This document shows positions 43,831 through 57,221 of a stretch of 64,000 nucleotides of DNA, piece by piece (position 1 is the first letter of the stretch; each line of letters starts with the position of its first letter). The stretch spans positions 930,001-994,000 of the forward strand of contig JAOTON010001680.1 in assembly GCA_034440635.1 (NCBI GenBank). The letters are read 5' to 3'. Source of the DNA: Lepas anatifera (Eukaryota; Arthropoda; Thecostraca; Lepadidae). Position numbers and translations under genes: made by a program. The notes beneath the pieces were generated by a model that saw nothing but the letters and a program-made list of their open reading frames with translations, ran no database searches and was not told the DNA's origin.

Positions 43831-46800
43831 CCCTGCGTCTGACTTGTTAACAATGACAGTGGCGTGGACTGGCAAGCTGGTGCGGCATGAGGTCGCTTTA
43901 AATAATTCTGGAAACAAAACTAATGCACAGCAGCCCGGTTGAAGCGCAGGCGCCTGAGTGAAGGCGTTCATCAGGTTGGACAGCCTGACCGCAGGCGTGA
44001 GAAGTTAAATACTTCTGTCAAAAACGGTTCTCACCTCTCTAATAACCACCGGGCCAATGCCAGTGCGAAATTCTGCAATAAAAAGTCAGAGTCTGAATGC
44101 TGCATCAGTTTTACTTAGACTTACCGAAGCTCTTGTATTACTGTTCGAATGTGAGGCATACTAATATAGACAGTTTCACAGCCTCCTCGGACAAGAACAA
44201 AAATACTAATTCGGTTAATTCATTCTTATCAATTGCTATTTTCATCATCGCGCAAAAAGACCCATCGCGAGTAGACACCTCTCAAATTGGAATGGGTTTT
44301 ATTCGCTACGAATAGGTTAGCACCAGTGGAGCGATGGTCCTAAAAATAATGCAGTGATTGTTTTATATGTCTTACATCGAAAATTCCATCTGAAACAACC
44401 CGTTCGCGACATGGAATCATTGGTGGAACAGGGGAGTCCTGGTTGTCATAAAAGGAATGATCCTCCGTTAAGAAATGTAAAAACCACCGATGCCAAAGAT
44501 CGCACTTGTTATTTTTTTTACAAAAAAACAATCGGTGTGCTCCGTGAACCAAATGAGACAAATACGTGAGACAACTCCACCCTGTTAAAAGTGGCCTCAT
44601 TCAGATGTATGTACATACATGCATCCATCCCTGTGTCCCTGGCATGCCATTCTTCAGAATTCACGTCAATTTGGGGTTACCCGGTCAGAGTGTCCGGCGC
44701 CATTCATACGGATTCGCGGCTAGTTATGCCAGCCTTTCATACTGTCTGTCCTGCTATGTGCTCGTCGCCGAGGCCAGCTATGTGAAACCTGGCTGACAAC
44801 AGGTTCTCACAGACTAACTGTGTCGCCCAGTCTCTATCTGACGGGGAACCCGTCCCTCCAGCCTCAGCCCTCACCCCTGTCACATACCACGTGGTAACGG
44901 CGCATGCCTGTACAGTGGCGGATCCAGGACGTGGGGCAAAAACACAGTTTTACGGTCAAGTCAAAACCCTGCGGTGTAAGCATAGCCTGTTTGACTCACG
45001 ACGCCGAAGGCTCTTTTCTCCAGCTTCTTTGTTTCTGCATGAGTGTCGAACCCCGATGTGTGAGGCAGCTGTCGGGTATGTTGTCACGAGCTCGCGTGAT
45101 ATGGATCCCACAAGGTTCTCACCTGTCGCCGGAGGCACTTCCGGCCATTACATGGGCAGACCTGCCCACTGCCGTCGCAGCTATCTGAACAATTGCGGCG
45201 ATTTACACCTTCGCAGCGCGAACACAGCTGCTGGCGCCGCAGCCATGGGTTGAATGCAAAATACACAAGCAGGTTCAGGACCCAATTGTGGAATCATGCA
45301 TCAAAGCGCAGGAGCAGCCCGTCCATCAACTCTATCAGTCTCTTGGCGCTTGCAGTGGGGAGATGGGAGTTAGAAATTTTGGACAGAGCCGCATAATGAA
45401 ACTAACATGATTTCCCTTACGCAGGAATTTTACATTCCGATAGGAATTAAAACGAGCTTTTCCGCTCTCACTGCGATAAGATAGACACAAACACCCGACA
45501 ATGATGTACAGACCACCTAAACACGAACACCCGACAATGATGTCCAGATCACCTGGTACATTGCATTTTGAGTCAATTAACTTCTGATACTAAGTACCCT
45601 ACTTTTATTTCTCCATATGATTTCTCGGCTCAGGCCCATGTAACCCGGCACCGACAGGGTTCTTTTCATCGCGATCTACCACCCACTGGGGTTTCGGTCA
45701 GAATTCCACTGCGATCTCGGGGATAAACGGTGATACGAAAAAATGGGACCGCGCTGTACGTATCCTGTTGTCTTCTACTATTTAATCAAGTTTGAACCAT
45801 ATCCATTATTGTTTCATTAAAAATATAAACCCGCACGTTTTCGAAAAGGGTGAGCTCTGGAGCGTTCTGGTGACCTTTTCATGGCCTTCAACCCCGACAC
45901 TGTTGACGCCTTACTGATTTTTTACTTTCCAAGAGCTTTCAAATGGTGTTTATTAACTTGATAACTATAAACTTGAACTCCTAGCTCTTCTGGGAACCGA
46001 GTTACACCCTGGTTTGGTCTGCACCATTGTCGAAGAGCAAAATCCCCTTACATGGGCTTATAAATGACTTCATAAATCGGTTCAATTGACCTGACCTGAC
46101 AACTTTGGGTCAACGATTGTCAAATTGATCACCTGATATGTTTGCAGAGCGACACGTCGCTCATTTAAATCGGTTCCGAATCATTCGCAAAAAATGAGGG
46201 GTGGAAATCCGAGGTCCGACCCCTGCAGATACCGAAGGGTTATGAAAATCCAAACCACTGCAAATAATGCGTTCTTAATTCATCCGTCAACAAAGTAATC
46301 CGCGCGGGCTGATTTTTTGTGTGACAACGCACCAAAGTTTAGGAATATATAACGGCACCAGCTCTTTTCTCCTTAAATAATTTTCGCAAGATCAGATTTA
46401 TTCTAACTCTGGGATTCCACCAGACCTAGAACCCGGGTCTGCCCCGTGAAAAAGAAACAAACGTGATAACCTCTACGTCACCACACCCTGTTGTGTGTTG
46501 ACAATAATGCATTTTATTTTTCTGTTCTGTGACCAGATCATGATTACGCCCTGGTGGTCCAAAACTAGATCTACCGTGCTTTTTAAGAATTTGGGCACTG
46601 CCAGGAAAAATATTCATGGGAAGTAGTACACATCAGCAAAAAATGTTCCGCTCCAGGACCTTACAATGTACTTAATGAACTGGGCACTCATGTCACTTAT
46701 GTATTCATAAAACCTTGTATTTTTACAGATAAGTGGCAGAAAAATTATGCCCTCTTTTTCATAATTACCAGAACGATATACCCTCCACGCTTGACGGCCC

Positions 46801-48094
46801 CACGTTGTGAATAAGCTCGGTCATGGCCGCGCCTGCTTTGTAAACGGGCTCGGTAATGTTACGTTCCTGAACGCTTGGAGCATTAGCCAACCGTGGCCTG
46901 AGCGTGACCACAGGTCACGACGTGTCACGACCGTGACCGTGACCGGGCTCTATGAGAACTTGACACCTCCATTATCGCCGCCTGCGACGGCGGTAGTTGA
47001 GACGGGCTCAGCGACCTTGCCTTTGCCGCGCGCAGCCCCCATCGCCAACGATGCGACGACATCGGCGATGTGAAACTGGTGATCGAAACTACGCAACTCA
47101 AGGTGGCAGGATGCTTCCAGCTTGAGTTTCTATGCCGCTGAAAAGAGCGCAGCTGTTTGCGATAAATCGCTATCCCGCCAAGAATAAAACCACCCGAAGA
47201 AGATCCTAGAAATCTCAATCAGAAAAAAGTTGTATTGTCGCTCGCACGAGGCACCAGTTTCTGGCTGTCTCTGGCATCCCCAGCAGTGTTTGATCACGCC
47301 ACGAATTCCGGAGAGCCAGTGAAGCAGCAGCCGCCGTCCGTCGGTAATGATGGGACCCTGGGCTCGGCGTGTTACAATCACCGTCGGCTCCTTCCTGGTC
47401 CCACTCGCGACGCACAGTCCGGGACATACCGCGAGACCAACCAACCAAAGCCTTCTTCTGTACCGAACCGCTCAGGCGGACTAATTTTGATGCATATGCT
47501 TACCGACGAAATTCGTTGTGCTCAAACAAACCGGAAACTACAGCACACTTTGTAAAAGTGAAACCAAAGGCGAACACCATTCGAATTGTTCAATGGTCGG
47601 AACGACTACTATTTAGGTAGTTTAAATTTCTTGATTTCTAGCCTGTGTTGGTCCGAAAGAAGTGGGAACATAGACAACTATTTAATTTTCGTACTCTTGA
47701 TCAAGGTTTGCTTTCATAAGATGATACCAGTTTGGCAATATCTCTGTCGAATGGTTCTGACCGCACGGTTACGTGGCATGTTTCGTGGAGCAAAATACAA
47801 ACGGCGCGGCACTCCCAGGCAGATGAGTATTGAGGAGGTGATTTGCTCCCAGCTCCTGCGCCACTGGATAATGCATGAAGATTGAAGGGGAACTTCATCC
47901 GGAGCCCGCAGCACAGGTACAGAATTTGGTGACAGAGAGGCAAAAAAACAGAACCACGAGGTACGAACAGCTAGGGCGGTGGGGAGGGTTGGCATCTGTT
48001 TTTCGCCGGACGCACAACGGTTTGTTCAAGGAGACAACACTAAATACTTCCGCACAACAGAAAGTGACATCTGACATAAGCATCGCCACCGGAA

Positions 48095-48350
48095 AAAGTG
48101 GGGGGGGGGGCAGCCAAACTTCAACCTGATGCTGACAAAAAACTTGCCACGATAGGACCAAAAAGTGTTCAAATTTTGGCTCCTCCTTGCGTCCCGCATC
48201 GGCTCGTTATGACAATGTCAGTTTTTCTTCCATTTTGAGTGAGATTAGGAAATTTTTGGCCAAAAAGTGGGGTCAGGCCCTCCTGGCCACCCTTTTCCGA
48301 CGCCTATACCATCTGATTTACCTAAAATTCCAATTTCATGACTTCTATAG
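48095..48350 (+). repeat. Unclassified repeat, second copy
   Basis: Carries a G-tract, CCAAACTTCAACCTGATGCT, GACAAAAAACTTGCCACG and a TTTTGAGTGAGATTAGGAAA segment that match the reverse complement of 1240-1530. No coding frame. Confidence 0.4.
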
Positions 48351-49472
48351 CTTCAGAACATTTCTCTTCGCTCTGTTTGATACTCAGAAATCGAAATATT
48401 TCTTAGTTACAATCAAATGGAGATGAAATCGCAAGAGTTTACAACAGCAGTCAGACATAGGTACCATGAAGCACGAGTCCAGTACAATGAACTGCCTTCG
48501 CAGAACGCAACAGGAGCTTCCGCTGCATCATAAGACAGGAACACCAGACTGCTACTGAGTCCCTCTTTTGTAAGTACTCCTCTGAATAGCTGCAGTCGAT
48601 CAGGGGGCAAAAGGCAATTGCCCCCAAACGAAAGCTCGGGCAAAACTATGTTTTTCCCTCCCAAGATCGACTCCTTTTTCCCGACTCCTTTTTAGTTGTA
48701 AGCAAGATTTTGTGCTTCAACTCTCAACTTCCAAAAATTAGTAGTTTAGTGTAAATATTGGCTTATAAAAAATATGAGCCATATTTTTCACCAGTGGGTT
48801 TTTCTTTTGCTTTTGTTCAGTTCGAAAATCCTACCGAAAAGGCATATTTTAGCGCTTTTCACTGGTATTTTTTTTGTTTTCGACTTTGGTTTCCCTCCCA
48901 AACCACTAACCACTGAATAGCTGCATATCCCAAACCTGGTATCTAGCCTCTGATTCACTTGCATTTAATTTACCGTCTACTTTCCACCTCTAAATTCACG
49001 TTACTGTTCCCCATTCTTAACAGCGGAAGTCGCCAATACAATCCTTCGGAACATCAAGCATAGCTACAAATGCCATCCCTCTATTCATTTCTTCCATTCA
49101 ACCAGCAGTGAACGGGCTGCGTCCGAGTCAAGCAGTAAAGGCATCCGCCCGTCGGCCGCCGCCCGCCACGCAGCGGATGAATGACTCACAATCAGGTGCC
49201 TGAATACACTCGTTAATCGGGCAGTATCGCTCTCGGCTCACAATAGGCTCCCACGGTAGTGGTGTTTGCAAACACTGAGCATAAACACGCGTCATCTTGG
49301 CAAACACGCCAACACGATTGATCCAGCGCGATTGTCTGACCTTGCAGTGAGGCATGTGCTCTTTGCTATTTAAAGGACAAGGTAATTTGACAGAAATATA
49401 ACGGGAATTAAAGTTTTATGCGAACACAAATAAACGGTTGTAATAAATAATCAAGATCTTGATCACTTCCAT

Positions 49473-49731
49473 AGGCGGATCCAGGGGGCAAAGGGGGCAC
49501 GTGCCCCTCCCCCGATCGACCCTCAGCGCCCCCTGAAATGGTCACGGAGCCCCCTGAAAGGTCGATGGCACCCCCCTGAAAAGTCGCTTCCCACCCCCCC
49601 TTCTCCCCGGATATTAAAATTGACGCCCACTGATAGGATTTTGCGCCCATCTGATGGGTTTTGCCGGTCAAAAGTGGCGCCCCCGGACTGGATGGAGCCT
49701 CCCCCCGCGCTCGGCAATCCTGGGTCCGCCT
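49473..49731. mobile_element. G/C-tract MITE-like element
   Basis: Ends AGGCGGATCCAGG and CCTGGGTCCGCCT are inverted repeats flanked by CAT/ATG, so a short TA-type target duplication is possible. The interior has tracts such as GGGGGCAAAGGGGGCACGTG and CCCCCTGAAAGGTCGATGGC, repeated in variant form. Noncoding. Confidence 0.65.
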
Positions 49732-52700
49732 ATGATCACTTTCTATCTTGCTTACATCCATTAGGACTGTATTTTAAGACTAGATAAAATTAAATACGAA
49801 ACAAAAACTTGTTCAACAACCCGCCAGTTCTCTGTTACATGGGGTTTCCACCCAACACAATCCCGTTTAGCCCTGACATTTACAACAGGATGTGGTCTTG
49901 CCCAACGTCGGAAGCGCCCCGACCCTTCCAGGGCTGACTTTCAACCAGCAATACTTGAGCACACTTGTTGAGCTCTCACACGCGATTCAAGGCTTCCAAG
50001 ATGGGGCTGGAAAGTCACACGCCGTGTCGTCGTCGGCGGCGACGGTGGTTTTCCGCTTTCCAGGCGGCGCCGGTCGGCCGCGAGCGGCGGCCGGCGCTGT
50101 TGAAACAATCGAGCACCGCCTGAAACAATGCCACTCGTCGCTGGCGTCGCGTCGCCGCTCGTGCAGCACTCCAGCGGCTGCCAACACAATCGATGATCGA
50201 TTTCGACGCTTGACGAAGCGACGAGACGGGCGGCGTTCTGCCACCGTCGCGGAGGCGGCGAGAGACGATCGATGATCGGGCAGGATGACTGTAAATGTAC
50301 CGGATAGCTGACCGAGCAAGGAAGCGACTGGGGTCAAATAGAGCGATGAAATGCGATAGTCCGGGAACTGGACCGGCTCGGTGGACTGTTATGTCCATTC
50401 AGGACAACAAACAATGGTCCTCGACGAAGATGAAGTACACAATATTTTTGCATTATCATCCCATGCCACCCCCTCTCCGATTCTTTAAGTTTTTGTCAGA
50501 TATTTCAGGGACTTGGTAATGCCTCATTCAGGGGAACCTGCCAGGTCTTAAACCTGGGGCGCATGTACCTGTGGACTCAGCACCAATGGGCTACCCGTGT
50601 CCATATATCCTCGCATTACAACTGTATGATGAGAGCAGTTTCAACTAGATACAAAGACAATTAAAAATATTTTAAAAATCAAGGTGAGTATGCACTTTAT
50701 AATTCTTGCAAAGGCATGCATTACTTTCTTCGGTCAAGAATATTCATTAATCTTTGAGTAGATCATCGCTGTATTCGAAGTGTTTTATAGTTAGGGGATT
50801 GTAGGAGAGACTGGTGCATACCTATTGCTCTCCAGAGTGTGATCCGGGCAGAAAAGACGGAATGTCGGCAGAATTTTACGTAACACATTCGGTCAGCAAA
50901 TACACGAGTGTGACTTTTCTTGTTTGTGTTGGCTGGCTAAAAATGAATGACATCCATGTTGACTACACTCTTCGCTGCTCGAAACAAAAAAACAGCCCAT
51001 CTTTTTCGCAGTATTCATGTTTCGAACTATTATAGGACTGCTTTCGAGGTGCTGAAGAAATTAGCAAAGTTATGGCCCATTTTCAACCGGCTTAGAAATG
51101 GAGTTCAGTCGTAACCTTGGCTGATATACCGCACGAATCAACCTTAAAACCAGCATTGGTCAGTAAACTTCGTGAAAGATGAGAGTCACATATTTTCGAA
51201 CGGCCATTTCAACACAGTAAACATGTTAAAGGTCACATATAAATCTCCCATGGCTGATTTGATTGCGACGGTGCGAAACTTAGATGGAAAAGTTTTCAGC
51301 AATTTTATGACCATCAATGGCTGCGTGGGAAGTACGAAAGTATCTGGGAAGAATATCCAGCCCAGTATCTGGGGAGATTATCAAAGCCCCAGAAAATTAA
51401 ATATCAGTAAAAAAAACTCAAAAAGAAAATTACTTGCAAAAGAAAACGAACCAAACAATTAACGATGGGAATCCCAGGATAAGACGGCCGCATCTCAGCT
51501 CAAAACCAAGTAAATATACGATACAACACACAAATCCAGACCAAAAAATAGAGGCACATACATAATATATTTATTTTATTTATTTGACATACACGGCATC
51601 TCCACTATTCATGTGGCTATTCTGACGCCGGTCGTAATGAAGATGAGGGCCATAAATGACAACTTAAGCAAAAACACACTGTAGGACAAGGATAAGGATA
51701 GGATGGTTGATGGGGAAGGGCAAGGACTACCCACGGGGAGGGTCGCCACAGGCGCCGCTCTCAACCCATGGAGTGAGGTAGTGGGACTTGATGAAGGGAT
51801 CCTGTGAAAAAAACACGAAAAACAACAAACAAGGCGTGACGATGACGGTGATGATGAATAATTCTCGTCCTTTTTCGGCTGGTCTCTCTTTTCGTTCTTC
51901 GCTTTTGTCGTCGTGATTCTTCGTTTTTGTTTCTCAGGTCTTATCTCTTAAAAGTGTTCATCGTTCGGTTTGCGTTAAGATGAATAGGATTAAAAGTTCT
52001 TCTAATATGTGGGAAGTATTTCATCCCTGCTTAGAAGTCCAGCACCTACGGTGTGAATGAATTGTTACTGAATGACTGTGCAATTATTACGTGTCAAATT
52101 ATTTAGCAATATTATTCAGGACGCCGTTAGATATTTTAGAGCCGGAAGATATCTCAGATGGAGGAGCTTCTTCAAAGACGTCACGTTTGTTTCAGAGGCG
52201 AAAAATATGCGGCTTAAGCTCAGTTTGCTTGTGAAACTCTAATTGAAATTACCTACTTCACTAGCTCTTCAAACGATCTTTTGCAAGGCACGGTGAAATT
52301 ATTCACTGTTTATGATGAATTGCATACTTGAATCCAGGATATAATGAACTAATCAATAGCCCAGCACCTAGAAGAAGAGATTGCACCACAAGAAAAACGC
52401 AAATAATACTTTTTGCCATAAATTCTTTAAGATTAAGGCGGCGCCGTGGAAAACATGGCCGAAGCCGTCAGCTGCAGACAGCTGACGAGTAATAAGTCCC
52501 CATGAGTGACGATTTCGACACACGGCGTACCGAGACATATAAAGGCATGCTCTGAATTGCGGTTATTTTACACCAAGAGCACGTTTTTAGATTCACACTA
52601 GACACAATAAATTATCTAGTGAAGCGAAAATTATCAATTAAAACTCTCCCGTTGTGGAAGAAAATGCAAAGATCAACAACCGCAGACACCGCAGACGCAT

Positions 52701-53029
52701 CATAAGACTGAGAAAAAAGCCAACAAGTTTCAAAATAAGATGAGCTTTCACCACTTCATCATTGACTGATTGATTGACTCGTGTTTCGCGCTGTAGAAAG
52801 CACTAAAGTGGAACTGCAGGTCCCCGTCGTAGCTTCTAGCAGAAAGTGCCAAATTAGGCTATTCCAGGATTTCAAATGGGGAAGGGGCACTTCAGTCAGG
52901 AGGCGACATTTCTTAACATTCAACCTATCAGGAGGTACAAAATCACATGGAGGGGCCCGCCAATACTTGCAGCCTAGAGGGAGCGACGGTTTAAGAGGTC
53001 ACCTGGGCGCAGTGCGGAGGGGGGTGCAA

Positions 53030-53400
53030 AATGCCCTATGGGGCGAGGGTCACACGCTCCCATCTCCCCGGATCCATCTAAAAGTGAGACTGGCTGGTAT
53101 TGTGGCCGCGTTGTCACACCACCGCAGTGGTCCAGCGCCAGGGACGATTCCGGCGCGCCGCATAACGGGCCGCGACGCGTCCGGCGCACGAGCGTCATTA
53201 GTGGCGCGAGCGCCGGACGGAAACCGGCGCAGTTTTTATTCGGGCGACACTGGCGCGGCGCGGCGCAGGTTCATTTCGTCGTGCTCCCGACGGTCGATGT
53301 CGGTGAGGGCGGCCGCGTGGAGAGACGGCTGACGGGCCGCGATCTCCACCAGCTCCGGCCAGACAGCGGCTGCAGGTCTCAACGGAGCGGCTGGGTGCGC
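53030..53400. promoter_or_regulatory. CpG-rich block in intron 1
   Basis: Dense in GCGCGAGCGCCGG-type sequence, with open frames on both strands and no recognisable protein. Listed because blocks of this kind stand out from the AT-richer intron. Promoter or enhancer function is a guess. Confidence 0.25.
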
Positions 53401-53589
53401 AGCTGAACACGCGATTTATTTTATAAATGCGCCACCTGACTTGTTAATGTTTGCGCTGCTCTAACGTATTTTATACGGACGGCTTGAAACTGTAGGCCAT
53501 TAAACTGACTGCTGACTCTCTCATTTGGCAAGGCAGTTGGGGGGCTGGGGGGCTGGGGGTAGGCAGATAACCTTACACGTAGTTTCAGG

Positions 53590-53870
53590 GGCGGACGCAG
53601 ACTCGAGTTTTGGGGGAGCCAAACCCATGTCTGCCTCTCTTCCTGGGGGGGGGAACGTGCGATTTGGGTGCTCGACAGACCTAGTATAAGCTACCTCTCC
53701 AAGTACATGATCGCACTCCTGGGGGAGGGGTGGGGTCGAATATTTTTGCTCGACAGACCTAGTGCAAACACCTTCTTAAAAAAATGTCCGGCCTTTGGCG
53801 GGCCGAAAGTTAGTTTGGCCCCCTCCAGCGCTTGGGGGGCATGGCCGGAATGCTACCCCCTGCGTCCGCC
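53590..53870 (+). mobile_element. MITE-like element with GGCGGACGCAG ends, inverted copy
   Basis: A perfect 11-bp inverted repeat, GGCGGACGCAG/CTGCGTCCGCC. The interior includes AAACCCATGTCTGCCTCTCT, two copies of GCTCGACAGACCTAGT and GGGGGCATGGCCGGAATGC, all present in reverse in the copy at 1985-2308. About 80% alike by eye. The frame across it shared with the other copy (MLDRPSISYL) reflects repeat homology and not a gene. Confidence 0.75.
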
Positions 53871-54879
53871 AATGCATAGTTTAATGTTTCTAGCGGAATT
53901 GTCAAAACCAGCGGCTCAGAAAGAGTGCATTGATTATCAACGATGTAGGTGTATGTGCCGTTTAGTGTCACTCCGTATCACCAAAGTACCCTGCACTGAC
54001 CGTTGGCAAATGGATATCTGCATAGATCGATATCGTCACATAAAATCGGAGGCATTTATAACACAAATATAATGCAATATAATAAAAATATTGAGGTAAA
54101 ATTCATACATAGCGTATTAATTATACCTTCATGCCTTTCCCTTCCGTTTAATCCTGAAATTAATTGGAAGTTTCACGCTAGATCAAATTCGAGCCATTCT
54201 CCTATTTTGGTGTTATAATCGCTCGAGAAACCATAACCATCTCGTAATGAAAGTCGAAATAAGCGCTAACAAGATGCAAATGTAATCCATAACAATCTGA
54301 CCACGATAACTCGCATTAAACGACCACACAAGCCTACGCAATGTAAATATCCGTCATCTTCTTCTATTTCAGGCCAGGACGTCTGAGCGTTCGATCAATC
54401 CTGTCGGCTAGCTGACCGATAAAGGGCGTGGCCTCCGCCGCGGGGGCGTGGCCTCCGCCTCCAGTTCGGCCGGATTGCCCCCTGTGGGCGACCGGCAGTG
54501 ATAGATTCATGAAAGACACGTGAACGCCTCAGGGCAGTCTACATGAGAGTCATGGTGCTCGTCTTTTTCCGAAGATGTTCAAAAATTGGTTTGCTTTGTT
54601 GTTCCACCACGCAGCCGAAGCCTCCGTCTAGTTTTTTATTATAAATTTTGTCCAAGTTGTTCTCAGTTTGACTACTGGAGTCGGAGTCTCACTAAAGTCA
54701 TCAAGGGACTTGTCACGGAGACCCGACCCCACCACCCGAACGAGAAACTCCCACAATGAAGGGTTGATTTAGAATCCAAAGTTTAACGTCCCACAAAGCA
54801 CAGAGACGGCCGCCCCGCTCAGGTCACCCTCTCACCAGTCAGTTGCCAGCCGACCTGTACGTCGGGTAAACTATTGAGC

Positions 54880-54992
54880 GCCGGAGCGCCTCAGAGGAAC
54901 CGATCCCAAGCCTGGACATGCACTGCCACTGCATGCTTCTGAGCCGCGGGCCGGAACCCAACGCTCTACCAACTGAGCTACCGGGGCGGCTC
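54880..54992 (-). repeat. tRNA-like sequence (tRNA pseudogene or SINE head)
   Basis: On the minus strand GCCCCGGTAGCTCAGTTGGT AGAGC is a perfect tRNA 5' half with an A box. A B-box-like GGATCGGTTCC follows about 75 nt later. The spacing is too long for a plain tRNA and no matching anticodon stem closes. It is more likely a tRNA pseudogene or a SINE of a different family than a working tRNA gene. Confidence 0.45.
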
Positions 54993-56380
54993 AAAGATAC
55001 TGTATTCTTAGTCAAATAAAAGAATACAGTTTTGGTAATAGTATGTAAGTGCGTTTAACAATGATGAACGATACGAACAATGTCTTGTAGCTTCCGCCAT
55101 GAAATCAATTGCGGATAGGCTTCTGAATGGTAAGACGTGTAAAACATATAACGCACTGCCAGAATGTCCCCTTCCATAAAAGGAAATCCCTGTGTCAGAA
55201 AGGGCGCTGACATTCATCCACCCTTTCACGATGGGCCGAGGAAAATATACCTCTCGCCAGGCGGCTCGGGATGCGAGAGAAGGCAATCACGCGAGAAACA
55301 GCTACCTTATGATGCCCCTCGGAGATGCACTTAAAGATGCAAGTGTCCGCTTTAAATACAATATGTTCAATTTAGTACCTTCAATTGCATCACTTATGAA
55401 AGCGGTTGTCGGCTCAGCTGGTATTAACCATTTTGTTTTTCCTGGTGTCACATGTTCTGCCCGTGTAGCTACGCCAGGTTGTTAAGGAAGGCTAAACCAC
55501 CTGGCAAAGCAATGAAGCCACACAGCCTGCGAATGAGCTCACTGTTTGTTCACTAAGCCTATCATATCACAAACGCTATCGACACCAACCGCAAGCAGGA
55601 AAGGTAGCCATTCTGGGAGCCCCAAACACACCGGGGCAGGTCCAAAAAGCGCTTGCGTGGTTGGAAGCGTAAACAACTTCTCAATGGGCGCTTCAAAAAT
55701 TTCGGAAAACTTAAGGACAAAGCCTGACCTTGTACTTGAAAAACCAAGTCTCTGTAACTGAATTTCACTTCAATTTGGCACTGAAAGAGCAAAAAAGGCA
55801 CGTGCTTGTGCCTAAACTATTTGTTGGGTCTAAATAAGTGCTTGACACTTCAAGCATCACCACTCATTGCTGAATGTGAAAAATGGCGTAGAATGATACA
55901 GCGAGAGCACCTTTTCCTGAATTGTGAGCCGTATGGCAGGACCGTTCTGGGAAATTTGGTGAGCATATCTTCCACCCACCATACACAAACCGTTTAATAT
56001 ATAGCAATGAACGGTAGCACGAAATATCCGAAATTTATATAAGTCAGAGGAGCAGTGTAAGCAAGGGGCATCGTGTTCTTTCCTAGAGTCACTGAAAAAT
56101 CAAAATTGGCATTTTTTACAAAGACCCTGTACTTAAGTCAGAAGAGACACCCACTTCACCCCTTGCATTACAAAGGCATCAATCAAGTTGATGATAAGAT
56201 AACCCTCTCCCTTTCCATATCTCCAGTTTTCGCCGGTGCAAATGCACAAATACTAAAACACACCAGGCTCCGGCCGTTGATGCGGCGACTGCAGCGCGTG
56301 CGACGACCTCGACGCGACGGTGTCGTTCGGCGGACGCGCCGTGCCTCGCGTCGGCACGGACGCGGCGTCAGTCCACTTAC

Positions 56381-56583
56381 CCAGCGTGGCGTTGAGCCAG
56401 TCGGTGACGTCTTCTTTGAGCGGCAACAGGTGTCGCTGTTGGGCGTCGGCGATCTTCTGCTGCAGGTAGCGCACGTACTCGGTCTCGGTCTCTGGCGGCC
56501 GCTCGCGCTCGTCGGGAGCGTCCAGCAGGGTGCCCCAGCTGCGGCAGCGCTGACGTCGCATCATCTCGCCACTCGCCGGTCAC
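56381..56583 (-). CDS. GAS2-family protein, exon 1 (start codon, CH domain start)
   Basis: Coding part 56564-56381. ATG at 56564 is preceded in the same frame, 18 nt upstream, by TGA, so translation must start at this ATG or the ATG directly after it. A pyrimidine-rich acceptor (TTTGTCGGCAG) at 56584 suggests a noncoding exon further upstream. The exon reads MMRRQRCRSWGTLLDAPDER, a TETEYVRYLQQKIADAQQRH helix and LLPLKEDVTDWLNATL, residues 1-61. The LPLKEDxxxWLNxxLG block opens the CH domain in GAS2 proteins. The donor is CTGG/GTAAGT, phase 1. Confidence 0.9.
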
Positions 56584-56779
56584 CTGCCGACAAACAGACG
56601 AGGCTGGTCACGTGGAGTAGGTGTGCAAATTTGTAGTGGGAGATCAGTGGGAGATAAAGGAACGGGGTGTGATATGGCTGCGTGAGAGTGCCGAGTCTGG
56701 ACGGTTTTCAACACAGTGTTTGCAAAGCTCGATTCAGGCAGATTTTTGTGGTCAGCTTCTGGCTTTGGGACATTGGGGA

Positions 56780-56781
<2 letters not shown>

Positions 56782-56826
<45 letters not shown>
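56782..56826. repeat. (AT)n microsatellite
   Basis: A perfect AT tract of about 45 bp. Confidence 0.95.
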
Positions 56827-56829
<3 letters not shown>

Positions 56830-57221
56830 CTTGATAGGAATGTGGGTTTGCACCGGCCAACTTCAGTAGACTTCTCAGCGAAACAAATATGACGCTCTGG
56901 GACAAAAAGAACATATTTGATATTATGTTTGTTTCCCGAAAATCTGCGGGAGCACGTCGATCAAGACCTTCATCATATGTGGTTTTCGCAGCGAAGATAG
57001 GGATAAAATAGGTACGATTTAATGAAGAGAATAAAACAAAAAATAAAACGCTATGTAAAAGTGTGAAAACCCCTTACAAAATATCTCAATTATATAGCAA
57101 GCAATTTGTTCCAAGTCTCTCGCTAAGTTGAATTGACATTGAATTGATAACTGACGTTGATAAGTTTTGAAGTGCTGCGGCGAGGAGCATGATGATAAGT
57201 TGATAAGATATTCACTGGCCT

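Larger units (their letters stand above)
31575..56380 (-). other. Intron 1 of the GAS2-family gene (24.8 kb)
   Basis: Donor CTGG/GTAAGT at 56380 and acceptor TTTCCAG at 31575. It holds several mobile elements and simple repeats listed separately, and CpG-rich blocks at about 36.1-36.7, 43.5-43.85, 50.0-50.3 and 53.0-53.4 kb. I found no nested gene. In 32.9-36.0, 41.3-43.4, 44.0-48.0, 50.3-52.7 and 54.0-54.8 kb nothing beyond short unsupported frames and small duplications was recognised. Confidence 0.65.

Noticed and set aside
43497..43971. Several overlapping 100-125 codon frames on both strands
   Set aside because: CpG-rich block with few stops in any frame. No frame has a family match, and the region looks regulatory.
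52781..53406. 183-codon and 122-codon plus-strand frames
   Set aside because: The second half is a CpG-rich block open on both strands. The first half is plain intron and no family resemblance was found.
55192..55485. 97-codon plus-strand frame (GRGKYTSRQAARDAREG...)
   Set aside because: It looks protein-like at first but I can match it to no family. There is no splice or start support, and it lies in the large intron on the other strand.
56073..56636. 187-codon plus-strand open frame
   Set aside because: It is antisense to GAS2-family exon 1, whose minus-strand frame has domain homology, start context and splice sites. The plus frame is a GC effect.
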